Origin: Dipteris shenzhenensis
Lineage: Eukaryota > Polypodiophyta > Polypodiopsida > Gleicheniales
DNA length: 64,000 nt
NCBI GenBank assembly: GCA_047967505.1
Contig: CM106539.1
Direction: 5' to 3' (one strand)
In this document: one piece after another, positions 34,920 to 46,327 of the stretch
Position numbering within the stretch: position 1 is the stretch's first letter
How the letters are laid out: each line of letters begins with the position of its first letter
Notes under the pieces: generated by a model
Database searches by the model: none
Told to the model about the DNA's origin: nothing
Seen by the model: only the letters and a program-made list of their open reading frames with translations
Translations under genes and position numbers: made by a program

Positions 34920-35351
34920 AATCTCCTAAATCATCACAGCCTCAAGAAGAGTTGCAACCTTAAAGGAAGAAGAGAATGAGTCTATAGCAAAAGCATTACT
35001 ATCCCCACTTGAATTAGAGACTCAATGCATTCTTCCTACACAAGAAGCAGAGAATCAATGTGCATCTACAACATCACATCTTGCGAAGGAAGAAGAGATT
35101 GAGTCTATCCTGAAATTATTACAGCTTGCACCAGAAGTACAAACTCAGTGTACACAAGAAGTAGAGACTCAATGTGCATCTACAGCATCACATCCAACAA
35201 AGGAAGAAGAGATTGAGTCTACCTCAAAATTATTACAGATTGCACCAGCAGTAGAAACTCAGTGTACACCATCTGCACAAGAAGTAGAGACTCAATGTAC
35301 TCTTACAACATCACAGCCTCAAGAGGATTCATCAGACTCTATTCCATTGTA
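34920..35351 (+). pseudogene. C-terminal 38-residue repeats of the Ulp1-like gene
   Basis: The frame carries about three copies of a 114-bp unit. The segment KEEEIES recurs at about 35085 and 35199, each time followed by KLLQ-AP, TQCT and QEVETQCAS-T-SHP. The repeats are rich in Gln, Glu, Thr and Ser. The frame ends with SIPL and a TAA at about 35350. It reads on from copy 2 of the peptidase domain after a shift near 34950. Confidence 0.6.
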
Positions 35352-35463
35352 AAGCATATAGGTGACCTAAGAAACATGAGTCCTTGAACATTTTTTCCTT
35401 AAGAGGATTCATTAGATTCTATTCGATTGCAAAGCATGTATGACCTAATAAACATGAGCCCTT
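35321..35463 (+). repeat. 80-bp tandem repeat, second copy interrupted by an LTR element
   Basis: The unit starting aagaggattcat at 35321 repeats at 35401. The first copy is complete (35321-35400). The second runs to 35463 and resumes at 38102 with cccttgaacattttttcc after the LTR element. Copy 1 shows the uninterrupted order (gtccttgaacatttt), which dates the insertion after the duplication. Confidence 0.85.
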
Positions 35464-35788
35464 TGACAAAACATGTGTGCCTCAGGATCTATGGAGCACT
35501 CTAAGGTGGATGAAACCTGTGTGGAAACATGATGAAGAGAGTGCTCATGACATGTATCTCAAGTCAATTAGGTTCCAAGATAGATTAGCTTGGACTCATA
35601 AAGAGAATCTTGAGATAGTGCAAAGTGCTTGATTGATATTCCTTCAAATGAACCTCCCTTTTATAGGTGAGGGTACTTACATCCATTTGCTTACTCACAT
35701 GTGGGATATCTTCTCCATGCCATGTGTCAGCTTTCCCTTTACTCATACCTTTGCTCTACAAGTGCTCATGGCACCACAACTCTCAACA
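35464..35788 (-). repeat. 3' LTR of the non-autonomous element
   Basis: 325 bp, TG...CA on the minus strand. It contains tataaaagg (plus-strand ccttttata at 35657-35665). It differs from the other LTR at three positions. Confidence 0.93.
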
Positions 35789-37764
35789 CCTCCCCTTGGT
35801 GCCATGATCCTTTGGCTACTGCAAGGTGGTCAGATGATGTGAGTTACATTCCATCACCTCCCCTTAGTGCATACATTGCTACTTAAGGTGGTAAAGTGTG
35901 GATTTTACATGTCAATACCTCCCCTGGGTGCTTTCATAGCTACTCTCAGGTGGTCAGGCTTGATTTACAAAATATAGGCAAGGTTGGCAAGGGTTTTTGC
36001 TTCTCAATACATTCCATTTATGTCATCTTTTGGCTCATGGCTTGATGACGATGTGTTTGCTTCTTTGCTTGGTGTAGCTACCTGCATGATGCTTTGTTCT
36101 TCCATGTGCCTTAATGCTTTTTGTGTGGATGCCATGCTTCGTGCTATGGTCATCTCATGCACTTGTGCTTTTGGCATGCTTATGACAATGATGTGTGCAT
36201 TCATGCTTTGCTTTTCCATTTGTTGCAAAGGTCTTACCAATTGATTTCTTTCAATATTGGCAGTGTCTAATTGCATACAATGATTCTGACTTGACAGGCG
36301 CATAGAGCTCGAAAACAAGATCACTTTTCCTTTTTGGAGCATGTCCAAATTCTTTCTGGATTGCAAGTTACGCCTTGTTGAAGGTTTTGTGAAGAAGAGG
36401 GGGCCTTGATGATGTGGCATAGACATTCATATGCTGCTTGCAGAACTGTGCTTGGCAAGGAGCCATGTGCTTAGGTGGCACTGCTGACTGTGCATGCTTA
36501 TGTGGCAGTTAACCAATCCTAACTCTAACTTAACCATGGTTTAGTATGAGTTCACTTAACCATTGACCAAGGTAAGGCTAAACTTAACCATAGTTCAATC
36601 TTATCTTGCCACGTGTCTTCTTGGTAGAGAACCTTGGAGAAAGAAGAAAGAAGCTCTTTGAAGCTTCTGCGACGACGGCGGCTTCGACGGAGAGAGAGAG
36701 TCACTGTTGCTGCAAATTCGGGCTCGTGGAGCAGGAATCGGAGACTCGTCTGCTTGAGGCGCTGTCCGTGGCTGTGAGCACTAGAGTTGGAAGCTGAGCG
36801 AGCAGTTCACATGCGGGGTCGTAGGCTCTGTTGATATGAGCGCTTGAAGCAAGAGGCGGGAGGTCTGTCGGCTGGCTGGAGTGGCCGCGTGAGTCTTGGT
36901 TGCTGTTGTAGTTGAAGCTCCAGTCAGTGGAGCAGAAGTTGAGGCAGCCGATGGAGAGGCTATGGCGCAGTGCTTTCATGGCTTTGAGGGCGCTACTCAT
37001 CAGTCGCGTCGGAGATAGGTTGCTGGGTCTTACTGAACCATAGGTTATTTGTGAAGCTCGTAGAGGTAGGCTACTGCAGTCCAGGCAATGCTGAGTGCTA
37101 GGTCGTCCATTTGTTGTCAATGGAGACCCATCCGTCTATGCGCTGGGAGCCAAAGCTGGTCAATGAAGCGTGTTGGTTGCTTGAACAAGCTCGTCCGTGA
37201 AGCTTTGTAGAGGCTGCTCTTTTGGTTGCTGCTGCCATTGCCTTGTTGTGTACTCGTTTGGCCCTTGAAGATGGACATGGGCTCGATGAAGGGAGACACT
37301 TGGTCGGCCAAGCCTTCGGTCAAACAGCGCTGATTCTCTCTCACAGACTCCTTGAGTTCTATCTCCCTCTCTAGATTGTTCCTAAGACATTTGCATTTCA
37401 GCAGCAAGCCTTGTAGCTAAAGGCTTAGTGCGGTTCATGAGGCCAAGAGTTGCAAGTCGATAGAGAGCTTTGTGTGGTGCTTTTGCTTGTCGATGAAGCT
37501 TCGAATAAAGCACACTATTACTCTCTTTCTCTGTGGAAAGAAAAGGTCTATGAGTCTCCCTATCTCATTAAGCTTCTAAAGCTCCTTATCTCTCACAAAT
37601 GAACAAAGAGGAACTCTCCATGAGCAGTCAACTAAAGAAATATGGACGGAATTTTTCTCTCTCTACGGACAGAAATTTGTTTTCTATCTAAAACTAAAGC
37701 TAACCTAGGAGAAAACATGAGCTCCTAAAACATGCCTACAACTAATCTAGGAGACTAGACCTAA

Positions 37765-37776
37765 GCTCTGATACCA
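37765..37776 (-). promoter_or_regulatory. Primer binding site, initiator tRNA-Met type
   Basis: On the minus strand tggtatcagagc follows the LTR end (...gtca) with no gap. This is the classic plant tRNA-iMet primer binding site and fixes the element's orientation. Confidence 0.93.
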
Positions 37777-38101
37777 TGACAAAACATGTGTGCCTCAGGA
37801 TCTATGGAGCACTCTAAGGTGGATGAAACCTGTGTGGAAACATGATGAAGAGAGTGCTCATGACATGTATCTCAAGTCAATTAGGTTCCAAGATAGATTA
37901 GCTTGGAGTCATAAAGAGAATCTTGAGATAGTGCAAAGTGCTTGACTGATATTCCTTCAAATGAACCTCCCTTTTATAGGTGAGGGTACTTACATCCATT
38001 TGCTTGCTCACATGTGGGATATCTTCTCCATGCCATGTGTCAGCTTTCCCTTTACTCATACCTTTGCTCTACAAGTGCTCATGGCACCACAACTCTCAAC
38101 A
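37777..38101 (-). repeat. 5' LTR of the non-autonomous element, with TATA box
   Basis: 325 bp. The TATA-like tataaaagg lies at 37978-37970 on the minus strand, in a position fit to drive transcription through the element. The flank 38102-38106 carries the target duplication. Confidence 0.93.
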
Positions 38102-38106
38102 CCCTT

Positions 38107-38900
38107 GAACATTTTTTCCTTGTTTGTTGACTAATGATGGTGTTTTTGTTACTTATGTTAAGCGTTACAATACATGAGGATATCTACTTATGATATTTCT
38201 TCCATTTGTATTATTATTTGATTATATAAATGTCTCATTCTATGGCTCTTTAAATATTAGAAGAGGTATTAAAGTTGGTCTTTTCAAATCTTTAACACAC
38301 ATTATGGTTCTTTATGCAAAATCCTTCATCTCACATTATGGTTCTTTATCTTTCACTTCACACTGTCAAGTAGAGAGTTCTCCCATCCTTGTCATAGCGA
38401 AAGCACTTCCTCTCTCAAGTTATGGTTGTATACTTGTCACTTCATAGTCTATAGTAGAGCATTCTCCTACCATCATCATAGCAAAATGTAAACCTTTCTC
38501 ATGAGCATTATCACACATTATGATTCTTCACATGTCACTTCAAACTATCTAGTAGAGCATTCTCTAAATCTTTATTTCAAATCTTCAACTCACTTTATTT
38601 GTAATCTTTCACCTCACTCACTCATTATCAAACATTATGATTCTTAACATGTCACTTCACACTATCAAGTAGAGCATTCTCTAAATCTTTATTTCAAATC
38701 TTCAACTCACTTTATCGTAATCTTTCACCTCACTCACTCATTATCAAACATTTTGATTCTCCAATATCAACTTCACACTATAATCAACTCACTTTATTCA
38801 TAATCTTTCACCTCATTCACTTTTCCCATAATCTTTAACTCCAATCACTATATTTGTAATTATCTTTCATCTCACATTATGGTGTGCACTCTAGAATCCT
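38107..38900 (+). repeat. Imperfect 117-bp repeats
   Basis: After a short unique piece, words such as cacattatg(g/a)ttctt, cactatcaagtagagcattctc and aatcttcaactcactttat recur. The clearest pair starts tctctaaatc at 38561 and 38678, a period of 117 bp. Older, more diverged units extend on both sides. No gene is seen. Confidence 0.7.
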
Positions 38901-38934
38901 TAAATTCCTCTCTCTGACATGCCTAACTCTCACA

Positions 38935-39320
38935 CTCTGAGCTTCTTCTTTTGCTTTCTCCTATCCTTAGCCTTACTCTTGCTCTTTCGCTTCCTTCCCC
39001 TTATTCTCACACTCTCAGCTCCTTCTTTCGCCTTTCTCCTATCCTCGGCCTTACTCTTGATCTTTTTCTTCCTTTACCTTACTCTTACACTCTCAGTTCC
39101 TTCTTTTGCCATTCTCCTTCACCTTACTCTCATATCTCTCTTTCGCTTCCTTTGCCTTACTCTCACACTCTCAGTTCCTTCTTCTGTCATTCTCCTACCC
39201 CTTATCTCACATGCTCAGTTCCTTCTTTTGCCATTTTCTTCTTAATCTCAAAGCCTTACTCTCGAACTCTCCTTCTTCCACCTTTTTCTTCTTCATCTCA
39301 CAACCTTACTCTCTTAGCTT
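38935..39320 (+). repeat. Pyrimidine-rich minisatellite, period about 75 bp
   Basis: Five or so diverged units of ...ccttactctcacactctcagttccttcttttgccattctcc.... Open frames of 88-123 codons in all three plus frames (Leu/Ser/Phe-rich) come from the repeat itself and are not taken as genes. Confidence 0.75.
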
Positions 39321-39329
39321 AAAGCTTCA

Positions 39330-39680
39330 TGGATCTTTTCGAAGTCATCAATTTCGTGGAGGAAGCCATTAGTACCAATAAAGATTAGATCACCGAGAAC
39401 GAGGCAAACAGAGAATAAAGAAAGAGACAACAAGCTCCATTAACCCAAGAGGAAAAGGAGGAGTTTGATCTTCAAAAGTGCCTAGAGAAGGAGGAGAGAG
39501 AAAAAAAAAGTAGGTCTACTAGCAAAATAAATAGATTACTTTCATGTAGGAGGAGTGTAGGAGAGAGCTAATAGAGTTTCTAAGTGAGATTACTTCTCGT
39601 AGCACTCGTTCTGGGAGATTTCCACCGAATGAAGTGCAAGCCATACGGAATCGAGATAGTGCTATCTAGGAAAATTTTAT
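39330..39680 (+). pseudogene. Short unrecognised coding relic
   Basis: From atg at 39330 the frame reads MDLFEVINFVEEAISTNKD, then a stop, then a charged stretch with QEEKEEFDLQKCLEKEERE to about 39510. No family is recognised. It could be the first exon of a transposase-type gene or of an unknown gene. The evidence is only length and charge pattern. Confidence 0.25.
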
Positions 39681-39784
39681 AATTCCTTATTTCTCTTCTG
39701 TAGTTTTAACTACATTGATCATGTGATGAGATGGTCTCAGCACAGGAATGGGTTGAATCTCGAATAGAAATGGCAATTATTAAT

Positions 39785-40015
39785 GCCTTCTAGTGAGAGG
39801 CTTCTTGTAACTACTTTGAAGGTGTTTCTTAACATCATTATATATATTATGAGAGTTTGCTTATTGTAGCTAATATTTGCCTTCCAATGAGAGACTTGTT
39901 GTAACTACTTTGAAGGTGTTTGTTAACACCATTATATATATTATGAGAGTTTGCTTATTGTAACTTTTGAAGGTGTTTGTTAACACCATTATAAATATTA
40001 TGAGAGTTTATAACT
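39785..40015 (+). repeat. Three partial tandem units of tttgaaggtgtttgttaac
   Basis: The segment tttgaaggtgtttnttaacancattata occurs at about 39821, 39909 and 39967. The first two units are about 90 bp with shared flanks (tatgagagtttgcttattgta) and the third is shortened. Confidence 0.75.
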
Positions 40016-40600
40016 GCTTCTTATCTTTTGGTGTAACTTATCTATGTCACATTAAATTTTATAATTTTGATTTGATTTCCTTTAAAATCTCTAAAAAATT
40101 ACTTGTTTTTATGTTTTCATCTTTGTTTTGAAGAGTGGGTTTTTTCTTAAATTTTATCCAAAAACTAGTCCAAAAGTATCTATAACATGAATTTGTACAT
40201 TGACAAGTCCAAAATTAATGAAATAAGTGTTGTAGCCTTCAGCTTATACAACAAGTGATGCTATAGAGGTCAGTAGCGCAGACCATAACTTTGAAGTTAT
40301 AAAATGAGTAGACTATTGCACCGCATACTCATAAAGCTCGAGGCTTTTCTTTGAGTCTTCTTACATATCTACCCGCCACTGTTCTATTGCATGGAGTAGG
40401 AAACCTGACAATAATGAGCACCAAAGATGGAGTATAGTAAGGTGGTAGTGGTTACGACTCCATACCATGTGTGCTCCTCCACGAAGATCGCATGTCATGG
40501 TCCTTAGTATCGTACATGCGGATTGCTTAGTCATATGGTAGTGCTACCTCTTATGACTATCGGTTACATTTTAGTACAAACGAGCTTTACTAGAAACATG
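40016..40600. other. Gene-free spacer
   Basis: No coding motif, RNA gene or repeat was recognised on either strand. Confidence 0.5.
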
Positions 40601-40622
40601 AGCGTGCGTGCGCACACGCATG

Positions 40623-40651
<29 letters not shown>
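40601..40651 (+). repeat. (CA)n microsatellite
   Basis: gtgcgtgcgcacacgcatg followed by about 15 CA units. The start is self-complementary. Confidence 0.95.
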
Positions 40652-40653
<2 letters not shown>

Positions 40654-41021
40654 TCTTCCCTTGCTTTGGCCATAAGCAAGGTTGTTAGAAAATGAAGCAA
40701 AATCAATATGATGACCTTAACATATAAGGGTAATCACCCTAAGCAGCCATGGGGTTAGAATATACCTTATTAATTGAAATAATGGAGAACCCCATGGATT
40801 AAGGTGCCAAATTTGTTTATAGCATACGAGTACCATGACCCATGCACGACAAGTTAGAGACCCACTTCTCAGAGTCTGAAGGTGTCATCTTAGAATGTGT
40901 TCAGTTTCAAGAACTAAAATTCTTAAGTTTTATTTATGAACTCTCAATATTTCAATGAAAATTTCAAGTTGGATCTTGGTTATTCATTATCATTGCATAC
41001 ACAACTCTCTCCATCTGTCTA

Positions 41022-41053
41022 TGTGCGTGCGTGCGTGCATGTGTGTGTGTGTG

Positions 41054-41125
<72 letters not shown>
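41022..41125 (+). repeat. Compound (GT)n-(AT)n-(GA)n microsatellite
   Basis: gtgcgtgc and gtgtgt units to about 41053, then about ten AT units to 41073, then about 26 GA units to 41125. Open frames across it (RERERE, SLSLSL) are artefacts. Confidence 0.95.
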
Positions 41126-41126
<1 letters not shown>

Positions 41127-43778
41127 ACAATTGGCTATATTTACTATTCTCGACATTTTTATGCTTTTTAGTTGATTTATACATCAGTAGGTTGGTTATA
41201 GAGAGTTTGAGGCGTTTTCTTTCCGAACCCTCTAGCATCATCTCAAGCATTTCAACCATAGTTTATGCATCTCTAGCATAACATCAACTCAAGCCGCAAT
41301 TCTTGGCAAACTACATTGAGATAAACATAATCACCTAATTCAAAGGTAGAAAATTCCACTTTAACATGTGAATATGAAGCAACACATTATGCAACTCACT
41401 TGCAAAATTTTGGAGGCAATATGTAGAGAAACAGTAGCCACCACCAAACTAGGCATCCAATAATAGCAAAGACATCATACCCTTCATTGAGCTTGTTCTT
41501 GTTATCTCTTGTATCATCAATTTCAAATTTTTGCAAGATTTGCAAACTTACATTTCACATAGCAAAGGCAAAGATGGAAATAATTGCTGCTAGACATGAT
41601 ACAAAAATTGAGGCACTATTTCACTTTGTGACACCTGCAAAAATTTAATGTGCAACTCACCTAGCCCCCTCTCCACTTCTACTTGCTCTCCTACCTAGTG
41701 TCAAATTGGTACATCTCCCAATTCCCCCTCCACTCCAACTCCTCCTGCCACATGGCAACTCTATTCTCTTCCTTAAGAAATAAAATAGAAGATAAGGTAG
41801 ATATAAATTAACCTCTTTATTCATGACTTCATTCACATTTCAATCTTTACAAACATATCCTTTATATACTTTCAACAATGGAATAGGGAGAAAACCTCGA
41901 TAAAAAGTGCTTGATATCTCCTTTTAACAATGAAATAGGGACAAATCCTCGATAGAAAGTGCTTGATATCTCCTTTTAGCACTGTCAAGCCGTGAAAAAA
42001 AATAAAACTATCATAGTACTTCAAATCGATATAGAGATACTATGAGATAGAATGCAATGATCACACAAAAACTCATGGGCTTAGGTGCAAGAATTATGAA
42101 ACATATTAGAACACTTATTTAAAAATTTACATTTATATGTATTCTCAAAGTTCAATCATATCAAAGGCACCTATTTCAAATTTTTTACATCCAATATTTT
42201 GGAGCGAGTTCAGAGAAAGGCATGGAAGCAAAAATGGCAAAAGAACCCAATGACCATGAAGCTTCTTGAAGGTAGATAGGAATTTGGGATCATTCTTGAT
42301 TCAAAGGTGACTTGAAATAATTAGTAGGTTCATTCAAGCTTGCATGTGCAAATTTTGGAATCATTAACCATTTCTTTGAAATTTCAATTGGTATTATTGA
42401 TTTGAGATGGTAGATTAGAGATTGAGGCACTCTCATACCTTGTAGTCGTCTAGTTCTAGGTGATCTCTAAATACCTTTCAACATGATGTCTAAGTCCCTT
42501 TCAATGCTTATTGTCTAGAAATTTCATATTTTCAAAGGATCTTATCCAATATGCATGACAATCCTACTCCAAAGTTTTAAGTGTTGCATCTAGGTCCTCC
42601 TCGAAAGCATCACCCTGACACATCAATTTTGAATGCGATTCATTCTAATTGGGAATAGGCTCCTAAGAGGAGAGTTGTTTTTTGGATGATACCAAGATTT
42701 GCAATGTCTTGCTTTTATTTCCAAGAGTCTTTGTGCATTCCATTGACCTTCAAATCTTCCATATATTATGATATAGATGTGATGGAAGCAACTACAATCC
42801 TTGTTGATGTATTCTAATAATTTTTCTTTTGGATTCCACTCCATGCCATAGAATTGGAGATAGCTTCTTGTGATCAATACCTTGTATTTGTATCTTGTAT
42901 TTGTATCATAGTAGGACTTGACAACAAAATCGTTTGGGTAGCCATCCCAATTTATGCCCTTGTGCATGGCATGCCTTGCCTTTTGCCATGTGTTTCAAGA
43001 TCCTTATGTAGGAAAATAGGAAAAGGGCTATACATGCACTCTACAGTGTCGACAAGGCAAGCAAGAGATCATAAGAAGGAGTTTGAGGGGAGAAATTCAA
43101 AGGGATGATGTACGGGAGGCCTACAAAGATTTGATACGCTTAATGAAAGTGAGGTGGAGCCAACGATGGTTGAGCTTCAATGGCTACTCCCCCTATTGCT
43201 TTCCACCAACAACTGAGCAAGGAAGAAGAATAAGGGAGATTTTTAGGCCCTCCAAAGCATAGAGACACACTCACACATGCCTAGAGACTCAAGATACATG
43301 TGTAGTCACACGCTCACATGTGTATGCATATGTAGATTAAAAAACCTCTACATGTGCACAGATATACACACATACACATATGCACATGCTTGTGTCATTA
43401 CAAAAAATTTGGACTCAAAAAGGGCCCTATAAGGGAGCCCTTGGGCTGGTGACATGGAAGGATAAGGTGAATAAAACCCAATAGAATATTGGCTGGTGAA
43501 GGGCGATAGAAAAATTGGAAGTGGCCCGACTTCTCTATTTCTTTATTCAATGGCCCAAACAATGAAGTGGAGCACCCACTTGCTGCCTCAACTCTCCCAT
43601 CACGTTTTTTATCTATAACCAAACTGAGAAACTTAGTTTCTCAACCAAACTTGAACCATTTGACCTGAAACCAAATCCTCCCATCCAACTACCACAGTCC
43701 TTTTATTCTCTCATTCCTCTTGCTTCCCCCTCATTTTTAAGCACCATTTCAAATTTTTCTTTGCTCCAGTCCTCTTTT
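41126..43778. other. Spacer without recognised gene
   Basis: About 2.6 kb with no recognisable coding domain. A 52-bp tandem duplication with a few changes lies at 41874-41925 and 41926-41977. A CA/TG-rich stretch is at 43265-43400. Open frames stay below about 115 codons and match nothing known to me. Confidence 0.5.
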
Positions 43779-44042
43779 CAAATTTCCTACTAGCTCTTGA
43801 GCGGGAAGCTTCTTTCTCTGTTCTCCCTCTCATGGGATGGACTCTCATGCTAAAATCTCGTCACTTCTCTTCTCTACCTGCATTTCCCTCCCATTTCACT
43901 CTCATTCTTTCAAATTTCCTGCTGGCTCTTGAGCGGGAAGCTTCTTTCTCTATTCTCCCTCTCATGGGATGGACTCTCATGCCAAAATCTCATCACTTCT
44001 CTTCTCTACCTGTATTTCCCTCCCATTTCACTCTCATTCTTT
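43779..44042 (+). repeat. 132-bp tandem duplication
   Basis: The unit caaatttcct...ctcattctt at 43779 repeats at 43911 with about five changes. The 123-codon open frame at 43832-44203 spans both copies and shows the repeat in its protein (MGWTLM...FTLILS twice), so it is probably not a gene. Confidence 0.9.
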
Positions 44043-44399
44043 CAAAACATTCAAGATTTTTGAATGAGATTCAACCTACCTTCTTCTTTCTCTATTTTGG
44101 GCGCTTCTCCTTCAAATCTCGCCACTTCCTCTCTCATATGAGATTCTCCCACGACCTGAAATCATTTCATTCAGGAAGACAAGGTAATCAATCTTCTGAC
44201 TGAGCCATGAATGATGTAAGGTGTTTGGAGCTTAGAAGGAGCTACTGGACGAGATTCTTAGAGAAAGGATCAAAGAAGATTGACTTTCAAGCATTGCAGT
44301 TGCTGATGCATGAGAATCAATCTTTCTTTTGCCCATCTCTCAATACTAGTTACTTTCCCTGCTGCAATCTCTAAGGGTGCATGATTTTGAACCATTTGT

Positions 44400-45255
44400 G
44401 AAGGTTTGGGGTCCATCCAGACACCTTGTATGGAGGTTTAGGTGAGATAATCTTTGGAACAATGCAACACAGTGATTATGATGAGATTTGTTTGTTAATG
44501 ATGTAACTTTGAAGAGACAGTTAGTTCATAGTTCATTTTGTGTAGTTGTGTTGTTTTGTTTTATTTCATGGTTTGAAAACGTTGAAAAATTTATTTGTTT
44601 AGTAAGAAATTCCATGAGAAATGAGTCTTTTTCACTCTTACTATCAATGGTTTTCTACAGAATATTGCTTGAAATAGATTTCGAGATGTTTGGGAGTATA
44701 TAATTTGTTTTGAAGAAAGAACCATCAACCTCATCAATTTTGGAACACATTTGGGACCACTGGGAGGGACAAGTTTGATCACATTTTTCTTTCAAAGAAT
44801 CTTGCTCCAAGAATCAGGTACTATTCATTCATGTAGTTTTAGAATGTTTTTAGTTTTCAACTCAAATCAGGGTCTATCAGAGCAGCTTGCATGGAGATTT
44901 AGGTGAGAAAACCTTTAGAACAATGCAAGACAATGAAAATAATAAGATTTTATGATGCAACTTTGAAGAAGCAGTTAATTTGTAGTTTGTTTTGGTAATT
45001 TTGTTGTTTTCTTTTAATACATGATTTAAAGAGGAAGAAAGATTTTTTTGTTTTAAAAGATACACTCTTACTATTGAGTTTTTTTACAAAAGATGGTTAG
45101 AAATAGATTTGGAGTTGTTTGGAAGGATATAATTAGTATTGGAGAAAAATCCATCAATTTGAACATCCTGGATTAGAGAGACCATTGAGGAGGACAAGTT
45201 TGTTCATGTGTTTTCTTCAAAGATTCCTGTGAGGTATTGTTTATTCACATAGTTT
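44400..45255 (+). repeat. Old tandem duplication of about 450 bp
   Basis: The stretch from about 44405 (gggtccatccagacaccttg...aggtgagataatctttggaacaatgcaa) to 44830 matches 44868-45250 (gggtctatcagagcagcttg...aggtgagaaaacctttagaacaatgcaa). Divergence is clear and there are gaps. Both copies end near tattcattcatgtagttt. No coding content is recognised. The repeats precede the coiled-coil exon. Confidence 0.7.
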
Positions 45256-45415
45256 AATAGTGTTTGATGATAAGTAAATGTTTTTTCTAAATTTATAGAT
45301 TTCAATTGTTAGATTTTGCATGTGATTGGGGTTTTCATTTTTGCTTGGTTTGATACTTTCCTGAAACATATCATGTTTGTATATTATTTATTGATGTCAA
45401 TGTTATATTATATTA

Positions 45416-46327
45416 GGTGGAAAGTGCATGAAATCATGCAAGCCACTCGGAATTAAAAAAAGGTGGATGTCCATTTTCAAATAGATGCAGAGAATGCACC
45501 ATTTTTAAAGAGAAATGAATCCTCCTTAGCAAGTGAAAGTGATTTAGTAGCTCTTCAAAATCAAGGAAAAGAACATATGTATTTGTGGTTAGAAGGGGAA
45601 ATATATCCAATAGATCCACAAACTTGTCAGACTCCTCAATTCCATGGATTGACTAGCTTAATAAAGTTTCTATGTAAGGGTGAGAATGGTTTGTTAGGAT
45701 ATTGTCGAAGGTTGATTGGTAATGGAGCAAGTAGCCTTCACAGCCAATATCAATATTTGCTTAATGAAAGAGACAAAAGGATCGCAATGTTGGAGGCTTG
45801 GAATCAACATTTGGTATCATCTATGCAAGCTACAAGTGTTCAAATGTCTGCATATGATGGCATAGAGAAAAAAAATCAAGAATTACAGGTAAAGGTTCAA
45901 ACATTAGATAATCAATTGGGAGAGAGCACTATAAATGCAATTCACTTACAGATGCAAAAGACAGCTCTGAAGGACGAGATTAAGAAGTTTAGAGAAAACA
46001 TTATCGTTCATGAAGGATACTCCAATGGGTCCAAGACTACGTAAGAGGAAATTACATCCAATGGATGAAATATTCAAGAAAAGCGGTCACTGGAAGCATC
46101 GAGTGAGAGCTTGTAGGAGTGTTTCAGAACATGTCTATCCATGATGAACACTATGGTGCTATGGGTGAAGTGTTTACAAAAAAAATATTGGAGTCTATTA
46201 TACAACATCAAAAATTCAAAAGTCTAAAATCAGAGATAACATCTGAGTCAATGAACAAAGTTGTGGAGCATTTCAATGCAACTAGTGCACACGGAGTTTG
46301 TGATATTGTAGGGATAAGTACAAGACG
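45416..46327 (+). pseudogene. Unrecognised coiled-coil protein, truncated
   Basis: After a likely acceptor (atattag at 45415) a frame reads RWKVHEIMQATRN, a stop, then 193 uninterrupted codons (45463-46044). A globular-looking first half has MYLWLEGEIYPIDPQTCQTP and GLTSLIKFLCKGENGLLGYC. A heptad-rich half follows (LLNERDKRIAMLEAWNQHLV, KKNQELQVKVQTLDNQLGES, LKDEIKKFRENI). After shifts it goes on with RLRKRKLHPMDEIFKKSGHWK and MSIHDEHYGAMGEVFTKKIL, and stops where the inverted-repeat arm begins (about 46328). I do not recognise the family. A transposon-associated protein is possible. Confidence 0.5.

Larger units (their letters stand above)
35464..38101 (-). mobile_element. Non-autonomous LTR retrotransposon, complete
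   Basis: On the minus strand this element runs from a 5' LTR (38101-37777) to a 3' LTR (35788-35464), each 325 bp, ending TG...CA. I count three mismatches between the LTRs (about 99%). A primer binding site for initiator tRNA-Met follows the 5' LTR directly, and a purine stretch (aaggggagg) precedes the 3' LTR. Five-base target duplications CCCTT flank it (35459-35463 and 38102-38106). The 1988-bp interior has open frames of up to 140 codons (e.g. 36426-36004, 37407-37117, 37120-36701) but no gag, protease, RT or integrase motif. It would depend on another element for movement. Confidence 0.92.

Noticed and set aside
36004-37407. Minus-strand frames of 96-140 codons in the non-autonomous LTR element as gag
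   Set aside because: No capsid, zinc-knuckle or protease motif. The frames overlap and have no common order. A host-derived origin is possible but not shown.
38919-39372. Leu/Ser/Phe-rich possible membrane proteins of 88-123 codons
   Set aside because: Three overlapping frames are open across a pyrimidine-rich minisatellite. The apparent membrane segments come from CTT/TTC words.
40936-41281. Open frames with RERERE or SLSLSL stretches
   Set aside because: They are the translation of a (GT)-(AT)-(GA) microsatellite.
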